A DNA stretch of 64,000 nt from CADEED01 sp035502995 (GTDB lineage: Bacteria > Pseudomonadota > Gammaproteobacteria > Steroidobacterales > Steroidobacteraceae). Position numbers and translations under genes: made by a program. Below are positions 23,446 to 32,091 of this stretch, piece after piece (positions within the stretch are counted from its first letter, which is position 1; each line of letters opens with the position of its first letter). Location of the stretch: the NCBI GenBank assembly GCA_035502995.1, contig DATJTW010000123.1, positions 27,058 to 91,057 of the forward strand, given 5' to 3'. The notes below the pieces were generated by a model. That model was not told the origin of the DNA. It ran no database searches and saw only the letters and a list, made by a program, of their open reading frames with translations.

Positions 23446-24704
23446 TCGTGCCTCAGGGCTTCGGCCGGCAGCGTCCGCGACGCGCGCCAGGCCGGGTAGA
23501 TAGTCGCGATCGCCGCCAGCAGCAGCGCCACGCCGCCGACCTGCAACACGTCGGCGAGGTGCACCTCGGACGGCAGGTCGCTCATCAGGTAGACCGCGGG
23601 ATCGAGGAACCGCACGCCGAACAGCTTCTCGATGCCGTGCACCACGGCCGTGACGTTCAGCGCCAGCACCCAGCCGAGCAGCGAGCCGGCCACGGTGCCG
23701 ACCAGCCCGATCAGCGCGCCCTGCACGACGAACATCTTCAGCACGTTGCCGGGCGCCGCGCCGATCGTGCGCAGGATCGCGATGTCCGTCTGCTTCTCCT
23801 TGACGATCATCACCAGCGTCGCGATCAGGTTGATCGCCGCGACGACGACGAGGATCAGCAGGATGAAGAACATCATCGACTTCGTCAGCTCGATCGAACG
23901 GAAGAACGTCGCGTGGTCGCGCGTCCAGTCGCTGACGTAGAAGCCGTTGCGGTTGCTGGCGATGTCGAGCGATTGCGCGGCGGCGCGCACCAGGTGTGGC
24001 GCGGCGAACGGATCGTCCAGCGCGAGGCGCAGGCCGCTGACGTCGTCGCCGAGCCGGTAGAGTTTCGCCGCGTCGCCGAGGTGCACCAGCGCGAGACCGC
24101 GGTCGAACTCGTACATGCCGGAATCGAAGATGCCGCTGACGACGAAACGGCGCATGCGCGGCATCAGGCCGGCCGGCGTCGCCGTGCCCTCGGGCGTCAT
24201 CAGCACGACGCCGTCGCCGGTCTGCACCCCCAGCTCGGTGGCCAGCGCGGCGCCGAGGATGATGCGGAACTTGCCGGGTTCGAGGTCCGACAACTTGCCC
24301 GTGCGCAGGCGGCCGGCGAGCCCGCTGGTCGCCGCCTCTTCCGCCGGCAGCACGCCGCGCACCAGCGTGCCGGTGACGGCCTGCCCGTGCGCCAGCAGGC
24401 CGCGGGCCTCTATATAAGGAGCGACGGCGCGCACGCCCGGCGTCTTCGCCAGCTGCGTCTGCGCCTCGCGCCAGTCGACGATCGCGCCGTCGAGGCCGGA
24501 GATCGTCGCGTGCGACGTCACGCTCAGCATGCGGCTGCGCAGCTCGGTCTCGAATCCGTTCAGCACCGACAACACGACGACCAGCACCGCGACGCCCAGC
24601 GCCAGTCCGATGACCGACATCGAAGCGACGAACGACACGAAGCCGCTGCGATGCTGCGAGCGCAGATAACGCACACCGACCAGCCATTCGTACGGCAGCG
24701 CCAT
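23442..24704 (-). CDS. lolE: Lipoprotein-releasing ABC transporter permease (LolE-like)
   Basis: A 420-residue permease with the LolC/LolE topology: one N-terminal helix (VIGLALGVAVLVVVLSVLNGF), a large periplasmic domain (about 45-270) and three C-terminal helices, including MMFFILLILVVVAAINLIAT. It starts ALPYEWLVGVRYLRS. It shares length and layout with the permease gene just upstream, so the two arose by duplication. Assignment to LolE rather than LolC follows gene order and is tentative. It lies 4 bp after the upstream gene. Confidence 0.85.
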   Translation of the reverse strand: MALPYEWLVGVRYLRSQHRSGFVSFVASMSVIGLALGVAVLVVVLSVLNGFETELRSRMLSVTSHATISGLDGAIVDWREAQTQLAKTPGVRAVAPYIEARGLLAHGQAVTGTLVRGVLPAEEAATSGLAGRLRTGKLSDLEPGKFRIILGAALATELGVQTGDGVVLMTPEGTATPAGLMPRMRRFVVSGIFDSGMYEFDRGLALVHLGDAAKLYRLGDDVSGLRLALDDPFAAPHLVRAAAQSLDIASNRNGFYVSDWTRDHATFFRSIELTKSMMFFILLILVVVAAINLIATLVMIVKEKQTDIAILRTIGAAPGNVLKMFVVQGALIGLVGTVAGSLLGWVLALNVTAVVHGIEKLFGVRFLDPAVYLMSDLPSEVHLADVLQVGGVALLLAAIATIYPAWRASRTLPAEALRHE

Positions 24705-24708
24705 GCGT

Positions 24709-25971
24709 CTACTCGTACCGCAGCGCGTCGGCCGGCGGCACGCGCGAGGCGCGGTACGCCGGGTAGAGGGTGGCGAGCAGCGTGATCGCCATGGCGATGC
24801 CCGCGATCCACAGCACCTGTTCGGGCCGCAGCTCGGACGGCAGCTTCGTCACGATGTACACGTTCGAATCGAAGATCTCGAAGCGGAACAGCCGCTCGAG
24901 GAACGCCGCGACGTCGCCGGCGTTGCCGCCGATCAGGCAGCCGAGCAACACGCCGAGCGCGACGCCGAGCCAGGCGATGACGCCGCCCTGGATCAGGAAC
25001 ACCGACATCACGCGGCGCGGCGACGTGCCGAGCGTGCGCAGGATCGCGATGTCCGTGCGCTTGTCGGTGACGACCATGGCCAGCATGGCGACCAGGTAGA
25101 ACGCGGCGACCGCGACGATCAGCATGAGGATGATCGCGACCATCGTCTTCTCGATGCGGATGGCGCGGAAGTAGCTGGCGTGATCCTGCGTCCAGTCGCG
25201 CACCTCGAGACCGGCCGGCAGGGTCTTCGCCAGCGCCGCCGAGTAGTTTGGCGCGCCGATCGCGTCGGTGTAGTTCACGTGCAGCGACATGCGCGCGTCC
25301 GGATCCGGCAGCAGGGCGCGGACGTCGTCGAGCGCCGCCAGCAGCAGACCCGAGTCGTACTCGGGCTGGTCGGATTCGAACACGCCGGCCACGGTGTATT
25401 CGCGCAGCCGCGGCTCGGGCGCACCGGCGGCATTGGTGGTGGGCACCAGTACCAGCAGCGGGTCGCCGATGCCGAGGCCGAGCATCTGCGCCAGCGTGCG
25501 GCCGACGATGACGCGGTCGGTGCCGGCAGAAAGATCCGAGAGCTTGCCTTCGATCAGCGCGCGCGCGACACGCGCCACCTCGCCTTCGTGGCCCGGATCG
25601 ATACCGCGCAGGCGCACCGGCAGCATCTCCGGCTTGCGCACCGCCAGGGCCTCGATCTCGATGAACGGCGCGACGCCGGTGACGTTCGCCTCGCCGCGCA
25701 CCCGGTCGCCCAGGGCTCGCCAGTCGGGTGATGCGGGTCGGGCCGCGTCCCCGGCCGGTGTCACGAAGACGCGCGCATGCGCCGACAGCGCCAGCAGCCG
25801 GTCGCGCAGGTCGCCTTCGAGACCGTTCATGACGGACAGGATGACGATCAGCGCGGTCACGCCCAGGCACACGCACAGCAGCGAGACCCAGGTGATGAAC
25901 GACACGAAGAATTTGTGGGAGCGCGCGCGGACGTAGCGCAGCCCCACGAACCAGGACAGCGAATTCAGCAT
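24709..25971 (-). CDS. lolC: Lipoprotein-releasing ABC transporter permease (LolC-like)
   Basis: A 420-residue permease starting at ATG 25971 (LNSLSWFVGLRYVRARSHKF). It has an N-terminal helix (CVCLGVTALIVILSVMNGLEG), a periplasmic domain and three C-terminal helices. ATG 25971 is preferred over an upstream in-frame ATG at 26097 because the first 42 extra residues carry no family similarity and overlap the divergent promoter region. It is first in a lolC-lolE-lolD operon, unlike the lolC-lolD-lolE order in E. coli. Confidence 0.85.
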   Translation of the reverse strand: MLNSLSWFVGLRYVRARSHKFFVSFITWVSLLCVCLGVTALIVILSVMNGLEGDLRDRLLALSAHARVFVTPAGDAARPASPDWRALGDRVRGEANVTGVAPFIEIEALAVRKPEMLPVRLRGIDPGHEGEVARVARALIEGKLSDLSAGTDRVIVGRTLAQMLGLGIGDPLLVLVPTTNAAGAPEPRLREYTVAGVFESDQPEYDSGLLLAALDDVRALLPDPDARMSLHVNYTDAIGAPNYSAALAKTLPAGLEVRDWTQDHASYFRAIRIEKTMVAIILMLIVAVAAFYLVAMLAMVVTDKRTDIAILRTLGTSPRRVMSVFLIQGGVIAWLGVALGVLLGCLIGGNAGDVAAFLERLFRFEIFDSNVYIVTKLPSELRPEQVLWIAGIAMAITLLATLYPAYRASRVPPADALRYE

Positions 25972-26049
25972 CGGCGGAGAGTTTGCGGGAAAAACAGGAC
26001 GGGTTTCACAAAAAGGGCTGTTAGCAGAGTCGGTCCCCGGCGACAGCGG

Positions 26050-26077
26050 CTGACTTTGCCACAGCGCGGCGTATATT
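26050..26077 (+). promoter_or_regulatory. Promoter of the small exported protein gene
   Basis: CTGACT (26050-26055) and TATATT (26072-26077) are spaced by 16 bp. A small hairpin TCGGA-CA-TCCGA (26090-26101) and a strong ribosome-binding site (CAGGGAGAAAA) follow before the ATG at 26115. Confidence 0.5.
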
Positions 26078-26114
26078 GCCGCCAGCGAGTCGGACATCCG
26101 ACAGGGAGAAAACC

Positions 26115-26408
26115 ATGCAAGCCCGCACCCCGAAATCCATGCTGGTCGCCGCGGCCGCCGTCGGCCTGCTCGCCGCGCCGGTGTTCGGCGAAACCCTCGC
26201 CATCGACGGCCAGGTGGCGATCAAACCTTCGGGCGTCGAGACGCCGCAGCGCGGCTCGTCCATGGCGGCCGTCGAGGCGAAGTTCGGTGCGCCGTCGAAC
26301 AAGTCCGGCCCGGTCGGCACGCCGCCGATCACCAAGTGGTTCTATCCGAACTTCGTGGTGGTCTTCGAGAACGACAAGGTCCTGCACGCGGTCGTCGTCG
26401 GCGGCTGA
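26115..26408 (+). CDS. Small exported protein, unknown function
   Basis: A 97-residue protein with a signal peptide (SMLVAAAAVGLLAAPVFGE) and a ~70-residue mature part. The pattern MAAVEAKFGAP followed by KWFYPNFVVVFENDKVLHAVV resembles SmpA/OmlA-like domains, in which a helix with G-x-P precedes a beta sheet. The ATG at 26115 has a good ribosome-binding site 6 bp upstream. A strong terminator lies ~75 bp after the stop, so it is probably a single-gene transcript. The role is unknown. Confidence 0.82.
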   Translation: MQARTPKSMLVAAAAVGLLAAPVFGETLAIDGQVAIKPSGVETPQRGSSMAAVEAKFGAPSNKSGPVGTPPITKWFYPNFVVVFENDKVLHAVVVGG

Positions 26409-26482
26409 CCCGTCCGGGTGCCGGCGGAAACCGGCATCCTTCCTCCGGCCGATTTCCACCCTCCGGTCAATATCCACGCGCG

Positions 26483-26513
26483 GCGCGGCAGAGTAAGCTG
26501 CCGCGCTTTTCGT
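26483..26513 (+). terminator. Rho-independent terminator 13 bp before mfd
   Basis: GCGCGGCAG (26483-26491), loop AGTAAG, CTGCCGCGC (26498-26506), then TTTTCGTTT. It ends the preceding small gene. It lies so close to the mfd ATG (26527) that mfd must start transcription within or just beside the hairpin, or read through it. Confidence 0.85.
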
Positions 26514-26526
26514 TTGCCCGGTTCGA

Positions 26527-29500
26527 ATGTCCGCACTGCTCCAACCCCCTCGTCCCGCCGCCGGCGGCCGGCAACGCTGGCACCAGCTGTACGGCTCCGC
26601 GCGCAGCCTCGCGCTGGCGGAAGCCATCGCGGCGGACGACCGTCCCTGGCTCGTCATCGCCCGCGATGCGCGCGAGCTCGACAGCCTGCGCGCGGAGCTC
26701 GGCTTCTTCCTCGATGGCGCGCGCGCGATCCACGTGCTCCCGGACTGGGAAGTGCTGCCGTACGACGTCTTCTCCCCGCACCCGGACATCATCTCCGAAC
26801 GCCTCGCCGCGCTGGCCGAGCTGCCGCGATTGCGCGGCGTGTTGCTCGCCGCGGCGGACACGATCGGCCAGCGCCTCGCGCCGCGCGGCTATGTCGACGG
26901 GCGCACGTTCAACCTCGCGGTCGGCGACCGGCTGCCGCTCGACCCGCTGCGCGCGCGGCTGATCGAGAGCGGTTACGCGTCGGTGTCGCAGGTCAGCGCT
27001 CCGGGAGAATTCGCGCTGCGCGGCTCGCTGTTCGACGTGTACCCGATGGGCGCGTCGACGCCGCTGCGCGTCGACCTGTTCGACGACGAGATCGAGATCA
27101 TCCGCGAGTTCGACCCGGAGACGCAGCGCTCGGGTGAGTCGCTGAAGCAGGTGCGCCTGCTGCCGGGCCGCGAGCTGCCGCTCGACGCGGATTCGGTGAA
27201 GGCATTCCGGCTGCGCTACCGCAAGCGCTTCGAGGGCGATCCGACGCGGAGCATCATCTACCGCGGGGTCAGCGACGGCCTGGCACCGCCCGGCATCGAG
27301 TTCTACCTGCCGCTGTTCTTCGACACGACGGACACGCTGCTGGACTATCTACCGACCGGCACGGTGGTCGCCGCCGGCGTCGAGCTGGCCGGCGCGGTCG
27401 AACGCGCCGCGCGCGACGTGGCGGAACGCTTCGAGGAGCGGCGCCACGACGTCGAGCGCCCTATCCTCGCGCCCGACGAACTGTTCCTGCCGCCGGACGA
27501 ACTGACGGCGCGGCTCGACGCGTTCGCGCGCGTCGACATCGAGAGCTTCAAGGCCCCGGATCTCGAGGGCCACGACGGCCACAATTTCCCGACCGGCAAG
27601 CCGACCGAATTCCGCATCGACCTGCGCGCGGAGCAGCCGCTCGCGCCGCTCGACGACTTCGTGCGTACGTACGAGGGCCGCGTGCTGCTGGCCGCGGATT
27701 CCGCCGGGCGGCGCGAGGTCCTGCTGGAGATGCTGCGGCCGCTGCGCCTGGCGCCGCCGACGGTCGCCGGCTGGCGCGAGTTCGTCGATGGCGCGGTGCC
27801 CTTCGCGATCTGCATCGCGCCGGAGATGGCCGGGCTCAACGTGCTGACGCCGCCGATCACGGTGCTCGGCGAGTCACAGCTGTTCGGTCAGCGCGCGCGG
27901 CAGGAACGGCGTCGCCGCCGCGTGCAGTCCGATCCGCAGGCCATCCTGCGCGATCTCACGGCGCTCGGCCCCGGCTCGCCGGTCGTGCACGAGGAGTACG
28001 GTGTCGGCCGCTACGTCGGGCTGCAGGTGATGCAGGTGGCGGGACAGGACGGCGAGTTCGTCGTGCTCGAATACGCCGGCGGCGACAAGCTGTACGTGCC
28101 GGTGCAGCAGCTGCATCTCGTCTCGCGCTACTCCGGCAGTGATCACGCGCCGCTGCACAAGCTCGGCACCGACCAATGGGCGAAGGCGCGCAAACGCGCG
28201 GCCGACAAGATCCGCGACGTCGCGGCCGAGCTGCTCGATCTCTACGCGCAGCGCCAGACACGCAAGGGTCCGCCGTTGCCGTCGAAGGAGCTGGAATACC
28301 AGGCCTTCGCGTCCAGCTTTCCCTTCGAGGAGACCGCGGACCAGGCCGAGGCGATCCGCCAGGTGCTGCAGGATCTCGCCAGCGAGAAGCCGATGGATCG
28401 CGTCGTCTGCGGCGACGTCGGCTTCGGCAAGACGGAGGTGGCGATGCGCGCGGCGTTCGTCGCGGCGCAGGCGGGCAAGCAGGTCGCGGTGCTCGTGCCG
28501 ACGACGCTGCTGGCCGAACAGCACACGAACAACTTCCGCGATCGCTTCGCCGACTGGCCGGTGCGCATCGAATCGCTGTCGCGTTTCCGCAGCGGCAAGG
28601 AAACGAACGCGGTGCTCGACGGCGTCGAGAAAGGCACCGTCGACATCGTCGTGGCAACCCAGAAGCTGCTGCATGCCAATGTGCGCTTCAAGGACCTCGG
28701 GCTGATCATCGTCGACGAGGAACACCGCTTCGGCGTGCGCGACAAGGAGAAGCTGAAGACGCTGCGCGCCGAGGTGCACGTGCTGACGCTGACCGCGACG
28801 CCGATCCCGCGCACGCTCAACATGGCCCTGGGCGGCCTGCGCGATCTCTCGCTGATCACGACGCCGCCGGCCGAGCGGCTCGCCATCAAGACGTTCGTCA
28901 CCGAGTGGCACGCGCCGACGCTGCGCGAGGCCGCGATGCGCGAGTTCCGCCGCGGCGGCCAGGTGTACTTCGTGCACAACGTCGTCGAGACCATCGAGAA
29001 GACGGCGCAGGAGCTGTCGAAGCTGATCCCCGAGGCCGAGATCCGCGTCGGCCACGGCCAGATGCGCGAGCGCGACCTCGAGCAGCTGATGGTCGATTTC
29101 TACCACCGCCGCTTCAACCTGCTGGTCTGCACGACCATCATCGAAAGCGGCATCGACGTGCCGACGGCGAACACGATCATGATCGACCGCGCCGACAAGC
29201 TGGGCCTCGCGCAGCTGCACCAGCTGCGCGGCCGCGTCGGCCGTTCGCACCACCGCGCCTATGCCTATCTACTGACGCCGAACCGCAAGGCGCTGTCGCT
29301 CGACGCAGTGAAGCGGCTCGAGGCGATCGAGTCGCTCGAGGACCTCGGCGCGGGTTTCGTGCTGGCGACGCACGATCTCGAGATCCGCGGCGCCGGCGAA
29401 CTGCTGGGCGAGAACCAGAGCGGCGAGCTCACCGAGATCGGCCTCACCATGTACCTCGATCTGCTCGAGCAGGCGGTGAAGGCGCTGAAGGAAGGCCGCC

Positions 29501-30090
29501 AGCCGGATCTCGACCGGCCGCTCGCGGCCACCGCCGAGGTGGAGCTGCGCCTGCCGGCACTGTTGCCCGAGAGTTACGTCGCCGACGTGCCGGTACGCCT
29601 CGCGATGTACAAGCGGCTGGCCGCGGCACCGGACAACGCCACCATCGACGAGCTCACCGCCGAGATCGTCGACCGCTTCGGGCCGCTGCCGCCGCCGGCC
29701 ACCAACCTGCTGCGCGTGGCGCGACTCAAGCTGCAGGCCCGCGCCCTCGGAATCCGCCGACTCGATCTCGGGGCCCAAGGCGGCTATGCCCTGTTCGAGG
29801 AGAAGAACCAGGCGGATCCGCGCGCCATCATCAAGCTGATCCAGCACCCGGATCGCGACTACAAGCTGGAAGGCCCGCTGAAGCTGCGCATCACGGTGGA
29901 GAACGAGACCGACGCCGAACGCTTCGAATTCGCCGAGACGTTCCTGGCGACGCTGCGTTCGCCACCCGCGACCGCGACCGCACCGGCACCGGTGAAGCCG
30001 GCCGCGGCCGCGAAGCCCACCGCCGCCGCGAAGCCGCCCGCGCCCGCGCCCGCGGCGCCGAAGCCGCCCGCGCCGGGCAAGCGCCGCTGA
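26527..30090 (+). CDS. mfd: Transcription-repair coupling factor Mfd
   Basis: Mfd removes RNA polymerase stalled at lesions and recruits UvrA. The 1187-residue protein shows the UvrB-like N-terminal domains, the polymerase-interacting domain (VVHEEYGVGRYVGLQVM), the RecG-like translocase with GDVGFGKTEVAMRAAF (Walker A), IIVDEEHRFGV (motif II) and LTATPIPRTL, and the C-terminal domain 7. The final ~35 residues are an Ala/Pro/Lys-rich tail (PAAAAKPTAAAKPPAPAP) beyond the usual end. A CsiV-like gene follows 18 bp downstream, so the two probably share a transcript. Confidence 0.98.
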   Translation: MSALLQPPRPAAGGRQRWHQLYGSARSLALAEAIAADDRPWLVIARDARELDSLRAELGFFLDGARAIHVLPDWEVLPYDVFSPHPDIISERLAALAELPRLRGVLLAAADTIGQRLAPRGYVDGRTFNLAVGDRLPLDPLRARLIESGYASVSQVSAPGEFALRGSLFDVYPMGASTPLRVDLFDDEIEIIREFDPETQRSGESLKQVRLLPGRELPLDADSVKAFRLRYRKRFEGDPTRSIIYRGVSDGLAPPGIEFYLPLFFDTTDTLLDYLPTGTVVAAGVELAGAVERAARDVAERFEERRHDVERPILAPDELFLPPDELTARLDAFARVDIESFKAPDLEGHDGHNFPTGKPTEFRIDLRAEQPLAPLDDFVRTYEGRVLLAADSAGRREVLLEMLRPLRLAPPTVAGWREFVDGAVPFAICIAPEMAGLNVLTPPITVLGESQLFGQRARQERRRRRVQSDPQAILRDLTALGPGSPVVHEEYGVGRYVGLQVMQVAGQDGEFVVLEYAGGDKLYVPVQQLHLVSRYSGSDHAPLHKLGTDQWAKARKRAADKIRDVAAELLDLYAQRQTRKGPPLPSKELEYQAFASSFPFEETADQAEAIRQVLQDLASEKPMDRVVCGDVGFGKTEVAMRAAFVAAQAGKQVAVLVPTTLLAEQHTNNFRDRFADWPVRIESLSRFRSGKETNAVLDGVEKGTVDIVVATQKLLHANVRFKDLGLIIVDEEHRFGVRDKEKLKTLRAEVHVLTLTATPIPRTLNMALGGLRDLSLITTPPAERLAIKTFVTEWHAPTLREAAMREFRRGGQVYFVHNVVETIEKTAQELSKLIPEAEIRVGHGQMRERDLEQLMVDFYHRRFNLLVCTTIIESGIDVPTANTIMIDRADKLGLAQLHQLRGRVGRSHHRAYAYLLTPNRKALSLDAVKRLEAIESLEDLGAGFVLATHDLEIRGAGELLGENQSGELTEIGLTMYLDLLEQAVKALKEGRQPDLDRPLAATAEVELRLPALLPESYVADVPVRLAMYKRLAAAPDNATIDELTAEIVDRFGPLPPPATNLLRVARLKLQARALGIRRLDLGAQGGYALFEEKNQADPRAIIKLIQHPDRDYKLEGPLKLRITVENETDAERFEFAETFLATLRSPPATATAPAPVKPAAAAKPTAAAKPPAPAPAAPKPPAPGKRR

Positions 30091-30108
30091 CCCGCTATAC
30101 TCGCCGCC

Positions 30109-30759
30109 ATGACGCATACCGGCCCTTCCCGCCTGCGCACCTCCGTTCTCCGCCGTTTCGGCATCGCGCTGCTGGCCTACGTGGTGGGCGTCGTGTCGCC
30201 GGGCGCCGTCCATGCGCAGGCCGCCGCGCAGTCACCGTCGGTGTACACCATCGAGGTGATCGTGTTCCGGAACCTCTCCGGCGCGGGTGGCCAGGAGGAC
30301 TGGAGCGCGAAGTCCATCGCGCGCGGGCCGGAGACGCCGGAGGCACCGGTCACCGGCCGCTTCGTGCAGTCCCTGCCGGGCACGCAGTTCCAGTTGAACG
30401 ACATCGGCACCCGCCTGCAGAACACGGCTAACTACCAGCCGGTGGCGCACTTCGCGTGGCAACAGACGGCGAGCTCGTGGGGTTCGCGCGCGGGATTCAC
30501 GGTGGCCAAGCTGGCCGGCAACGTGCCCGGCCTCACCGGCACCATCTACCTGGAGCGCGGCAGCTACCTGCATCTCGGCATGGCGCTCAGCTACCAGGCG
30601 CCGAACCCGCCGGCCGGCCTCGGCGCGGCGCCGGGCACCGTCTTCACGATGAACGAATCGCGGCGCGTGAAGTTCTTCGAGCGCAATTACTACGACCACC
30701 CGGCGTTCGGCGTGATCGCGCTGGTGACGCCGGCCAACCGGTCGACCGGCGGCCGCTGA
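30109..30759 (+). CDS. CsiV-like periplasmic protein
   Basis: A 216-residue protein with a signal peptide (IALLAYVVGVVSPGAVHAQ). The early strand YTIEVIVFRN and the C-terminal RVKFFERNYYDHPAFGVIALV are the two conserved blocks of the CsiV family, which activates the penicillin-binding protein PBP1A/LpoA pathway in Vibrio. The central region is rich in Gly, Gln and Thr. It lies directly after mfd. Role in cell wall is inferred from the family only. Confidence 0.75.
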   Translation: MTHTGPSRLRTSVLRRFGIALLAYVVGVVSPGAVHAQAAAQSPSVYTIEVIVFRNLSGAGGQEDWSAKSIARGPETPEAPVTGRFVQSLPGTQFQLNDIGTRLQNTANYQPVAHFAWQQTASSWGSRAGFTVAKLAGNVPGLTGTIYLERGSYLHLGMALSYQAPNPPAGLGAAPGTVFTMNESRRVKFFERNYYDHPAFGVIALVTPANRSTGGR

Positions 30760-30766
30760 AACAGGG

Positions 30767-31135
30767 TCAGCCCGCTTCGGCCATCGCTCGCCGGGCCATG
30801 TGATCTGCCTCGGCTTCGAGATCGGCGTTGTCGTTGATCGGCCGGCCACCACCCAACTGCATCGTCGGCTGCACGCGTCCCTGGCGCTGCTGGACGACGT
30901 GCCAGGCTTCGTGCGCGAGGTAGCGATCTTCGCCCGGACCGAGATGGATATGCGTGCCCTGCGCGTACGCCGTGGCGCTGAGTTTTTCGGGGACCGACGA
31001 ACCGCGGTGCACGCGGACGTCGCTCACGTCGATGCCCGACAATCTCTCGATGGCCGACGCCAGTTTGTCCGGCATCTTCTCGCCCGCCAGGTAGCTGCCC
31101 GGCGCGCTGCCAACATCACCCTTGTTACCCGCCAT
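30767..31135 (-). CDS. DUF4157 (eCIS-core-like) HExxH protein
   Basis: A 122-residue protein made almost wholly of the DUF4157 domain. It contains VRVHRGSSVPEKLSATAYAQG, then H75-E-A-W-H79 in YLAHEAWHVVQQRQG, and LEAEADHMARRAM, whose Glu is a plausible third metal ligand. DUF4157 occurs in cargo and baseplate-linked proteins of extracellular contractile injection systems and in toxins. No other such gene is present here. The stop is 7 bp from the convergent csiV-like stop. Start ATG 31135 is preferred over longer frames, which cover the neighbouring regulator gene. Confidence 0.8.
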   Translation of the reverse strand: MAGNKGDVGSAPGSYLAGEKMPDKLASAIERLSGIDVSDVRVHRGSSVPEKLSATAYAQGTHIHLGPGEDRYLAHEAWHVVQQRQGRVQPTMQLGGGRPINDNADLEAEADHMARRAMAEAG

Positions 31136-31146
31136 GCTGTCTCCCG

Positions 31147-32091
31147 TTAACGAAAGTCGCCTTCCTCGGCGACGATGACCCGATTGCGGCCCTGCTCCTT
31201 CGCGCGCGACACCGCGTGCTCGACGGCGCGCAGGAAGCGGTCCGCGTTGTCTTCCGCCCGCGCGGTATGGATCGCGACGCCGCCGCTGATGGTGACGTAC
31301 TTCTGCTGCGAGCGCGGGTGATGGATCTGCTGCTCGCGCACGCGTTGCGCGATGGTGGTGGCGTGCTGGATGACGTGGTCGGACGGCGTGCCGTGCATCA
31401 GCACGATGACGCTCGCGCCTTCCCAGCGGCCGACGATGTCCGTGCCGCGGCGGAACGAACCGGCGATCGTGCGCGCCACGCGCTTGACGACGGCGTCGCC
31501 GCCGGCGCGGTCGAAGATCTCGTTGTACGGCCCGAGCTGGTCGATGTCGAACAGCAGCAAGGCGATCTCGGTCTTGTCGCGCTGGGCCAGCGCGAAATCG
31601 CGCTTCAGCACGTCCTCGAAGTAGTAACGCGACGCGAGCCCGGTGAGCCGGTCTTCGCGCACCCACGTGGGCAGGCCGCGGATGCCGCTCTCGCCCGTGG
31701 ACTTGGCTCGAGTGCCGCCCTCCCGGTGATAACCGATGAGATGCGTGACCTTGCCCTCGGCGTTGCGCAGCGGGTAGATCTGCATGTCGTTGACGAAGAC
31801 GGTGCCGTCCTTGCGCTGGTTGCGCAACAACACGCGCGCCGGCTCGAAGTGCCGCAGCGATTCGCGCAAGGCGTCGAGCTCGGGTTGCTCGCGGTCGTCG
31901 CCCTGCAGCAGCCGCGGGTTCCTGCCGAGCAGTTCGTGCGGTTCGTAACCGGTGAGCCGGCAGAACGCGGCGTTCACGTAGACGACGTTGCGTTCGCCCT
32001 CGGCGTCGCAGATCAGCACGCCTTCCGGCGCCACGTCGAGCGCGCCGCGCAGGAAGTCCCCGACGAATCCATTCGCAGCGGGAGCGTTCAT
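31147..32091 (-). CDS. PAS-GGDEF protein with degenerate active site
   Basis: A 314-residue cytoplasmic protein. The PAS domain (about 10-125) contains GRNPRLLQGDD, a LOV-like motif where the flavin-reactive Cys is replaced by Pro. The GGDEF domain (about 155-305) keeps LLLFDIDQLGPYNE, but the signature loop reads GRWEGASVIV, so G-G-D-E-F is changed to E-G-A-S-V. Synthesis of cyclic-di-GMP is therefore unlikely, and a receptor or sensor role is possible. Start ATG 32091 overlaps the nagZ stop (ATGA). Confidence 0.88.
   Translation of the reverse strand: MNAPAANGFVGDFLRGALDVAPEGVLICDAEGERNVVYVNAAFCRLTGYEPHELLGRNPRLLQGDDREQPELDALRESLRHFEPARVLLRNQRKDGTVFVNDMQIYPLRNAEGKVTHLIGYHREGGTRAKSTGESGIRGLPTWVREDRLTGLASRYYFEDVLKRDFALAQRDKTEIALLLFDIDQLGPYNEIFDRAGGDAVVKRVARTIAGSFRRGTDIVGRWEGASVIVLMHGTPSDHVIQHATTIAQRVREQQIHHPRSQQKYVTISGGVAIHTARAEDNADRFLRAVEHAVSRAKEQGRNRVIVAEEGDFR

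Noticed and set aside
26417..26455. GTGCCGG/CCGGCAT hairpin after the small exported gene
   Set aside because: Short, imperfect stem without a T-run. The stronger terminator lies further on at 26483.
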